Below, piece after piece: positions 63,052 to 64,000 of a stretch of 64,000 nucleotides of DNA. The stretch's first letter is position 1, and each line of letters begins with the position of its first letter. Both the position numbers and the translations under genes were made by a program. The notes under the pieces are model-generated. The model was not told where the DNA came from. It did no database searches and worked only from the letters and a program-made list of their open reading frames with translations. The stretch covers positions 62,001 to 126,000 of the forward strand of contig NZ_CATYWO010000005.1 in NCBI RefSeq assembly GCF_958405655.1. Reading direction: 5' to 3'. The stretch comes from Ralstonia condita. Lineage in GTDB: Bacteria; Pseudomonadota; Gammaproteobacteria; Burkholderiales; Burkholderiaceae.

Positions 63052-64000
63052 ATGTCTTCCGCCTCCCCATCCATGACTTCCACTTCCGGCCGCATGACCG
63101 GCCTTGAGCTGCGCGCAGCTGCATCGTTGGCCGGCATCTTTGCGTTGCGCATGTTGGGTTTGTTCATGATCATGCCGGTCTTTGCGGTGTTCGCAAAAAC
63201 GCTGCCCGACGGCAATAACACCCAGCTCGTTGCGTTCGCGATCGGCGTGTACGGCCTGACGCAGGCAATGCTCTATATCCCCTACGGCTGGCTATCGGAC
63301 CGCTTCGGGCGCAAGCCGGTCATCGTGACGGGGCTATTGATCTTTGCGGTCGGCAGCCTGGTGGCGGCCTTCTCACACAGCGTCGCGGGCATCGCGGTAG
63401 GACGGGCCATCCAGGGAGCGGGCGCGATTTCATCCGCCGTGATCGCTTTCGTGGCCGACCTCACGCGAGAGGAGCACCGTACCAAGGCCATGGCGATGAT
63501 CGGCGGCAGCATCGGCGTGTCGTTTGCCGTAGCCATCGTGAGTGCGCCCATCATCTTCCGCTGGGTGGGCATGCCGGGCATGTTCCTGGCGATCGGCGTG
63601 CTGGCCCTGGTCGCCATCGGCGTGGTGATCTGGGTGGTGCCGAATCCGCCGCGCCCGCCCGAGCACGTGAAGGCACCCTTCCGGGAGGTGCTGCGCAACC
63701 CTGAACTGCTGCGCCTGAACTTCGGCGTATTCGCCCTGCACGCCACGCAGACGGCCCTGTTCGTCGTGCTTCCGCACATGCTGGAGACCGCCGGGCTGCC
63801 CGTCGATTCGCACTGGAAGATCTACCTGCCGGTGATGGGCGTGTCGTTCGTGCTGATGGTGCCGGCCATCATCGCTGCCGAAAAGCGCGGCAAGATGAAG
63901 CTGGTGCTGCTGTCCGCCGTGGCATTGGTGATGGTGGCGCAACTGGCGCTCAGTGAGGTGCACCCCACGCTTGCTGCATTGGCCATCGCGCTGCTCGTGT
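63052..64000 (+). CDS. MFS transporter, N-terminal part (YajR-like)
   Basis: Runs off the window; 316 residues visible from ATG 63052 (63073 is an alternative). The first helix pair and LPYGWLSDRFGRKPVIVTG-like IPYGWLSDRFGRKPVIVTGLLIF (MFS motif A) are clear, with VGRAIQGAGAISSAVIAFVADLTREEHRTKAMAMIGGSIGVSFAVAIVSAP (motif B/C). At least nine helices appear. Probably a drug or sugar proton antiporter of the YajR type; substrate unknown. Divergent from uvrA; a short palindrome ACCGAA-C-TTCGGT lies at 62954-62966. Confidence 0.92.
   Translation, partial: MSSASPSMTSTSGRMTGLELRAAASLAGIFALRMLGLFMIMPVFAVFAKTLPDGNNTQLVAFAIGVYGLTQAMLYIPYGWLSDRFGRKPVIVTGLLIFAVGSLVAAFSHSVAGIAVGRAIQGAGAISSAVIAFVADLTREEHRTKAMAMIGGSIGVSFAVAIVSAPIIFRWVGMPGMFLAIGVLALVAIGVVIWVVPNPPRPPEHVKAPFREVLRNPELLRLNFGVFALHATQTALFVVLPHMLETAGLPVDSHWKIYLPVMGVSFVLMVPAIIAAEKRGKMKLVLLSAVALVMVAQLALSEVHPTLAALAIALLV

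Overview
The window is chromosomal DNA of high GC content from a beta-proteobacterium, most likely Ralstonia (R. solanacearum/pickettii group). The inference rests on gene order: ctaCDG-E with SURF1-ctaA-ctaB-SCO followed by rpoH, kdsD-kdsC-lptC-lptA-lptB-rpoN-hpf-ptsN-hprK-rapZ, and lolB-ispE-tRNA(Gln)-prs-rplY-pth. Species was not tested by any search. Almost every base is coding; 67 protein genes (two cut by the window edges, one frameshifted) and one tRNA are supported.

Layout. 1-8889 (+): a caa3-type cytochrome c oxidase locus with structural subunits (ctaC end, ctaD, ctaE), copper and heme A assembly factors (ctaG, SURF1, ctaA, ctaB, SCO) and several small membrane proteins of unknown role. 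8957-9877 (-): rpoH, with a perfect CIRCE operator upstream. 10077-15544: a membrane PAS-GGDEF diguanylate cyclase, OsmC and pirin proteins and YbiB. 15545-16270: a 0.6-kb nested inverted repeat with no gene. 16271-20500 (-): a nitrate-type ABC transporter (nrtA-nrtB-nrtD) behind a nasT-like ANTAR gene. The nasT-nrtA gap carries a 42-bp tandem repeat, a sigma-54 promoter and a leader with two ANTAR-type hexaloop hairpins overlapping an intrinsic terminator, which together read as a complete antitermination switch. 20649-22021 (+): fumarylacetoacetate/fumarylpyruvate hydrolase and zeta-class GST isomerase.

22098-26322 (-) is the accessory region. It holds a frameshifted PAAR gene with a strong hairpin over its ribosome-binding site, a PAAR protein with a C-terminal HExxH M35-like metallopeptidase domain (candidate type VI secretion effector), and five small secreted or lipoprotein genes that are candidate immunity or accessory proteins. 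A 20-bp repeat there looks like the end of a lost paralogue.

26529-49691 is housekeeping: ftsY, two M16 peptidases, rsmD, coaD, ferredoxin, pth, rplY, prs, tRNA-Gln, ispE, lolB, a TPR protein, mutM, a dynamin-like GTPase, mutY, a LON-domain protein, rapZ, a PsiF protein, hprK, ptsN, hpf and rpoN. 49788-53481 (-) is the LPS Kdo and transport operon. 53785-64000 holds a K+/H+ antiporter, a ribbon-helix-helix protein, DJ-1/PfpI, apt, a LysE exporter, a Na/Pi cotransporter, uvrA and the start of an MFS transporter.

Regulatory links inside the window are notable. rpoN encodes the sigma factor that would read the nrtA promoter, nasT encodes the probable leader-binding antiterminator, and rpoH appears to be tied to HrcA.
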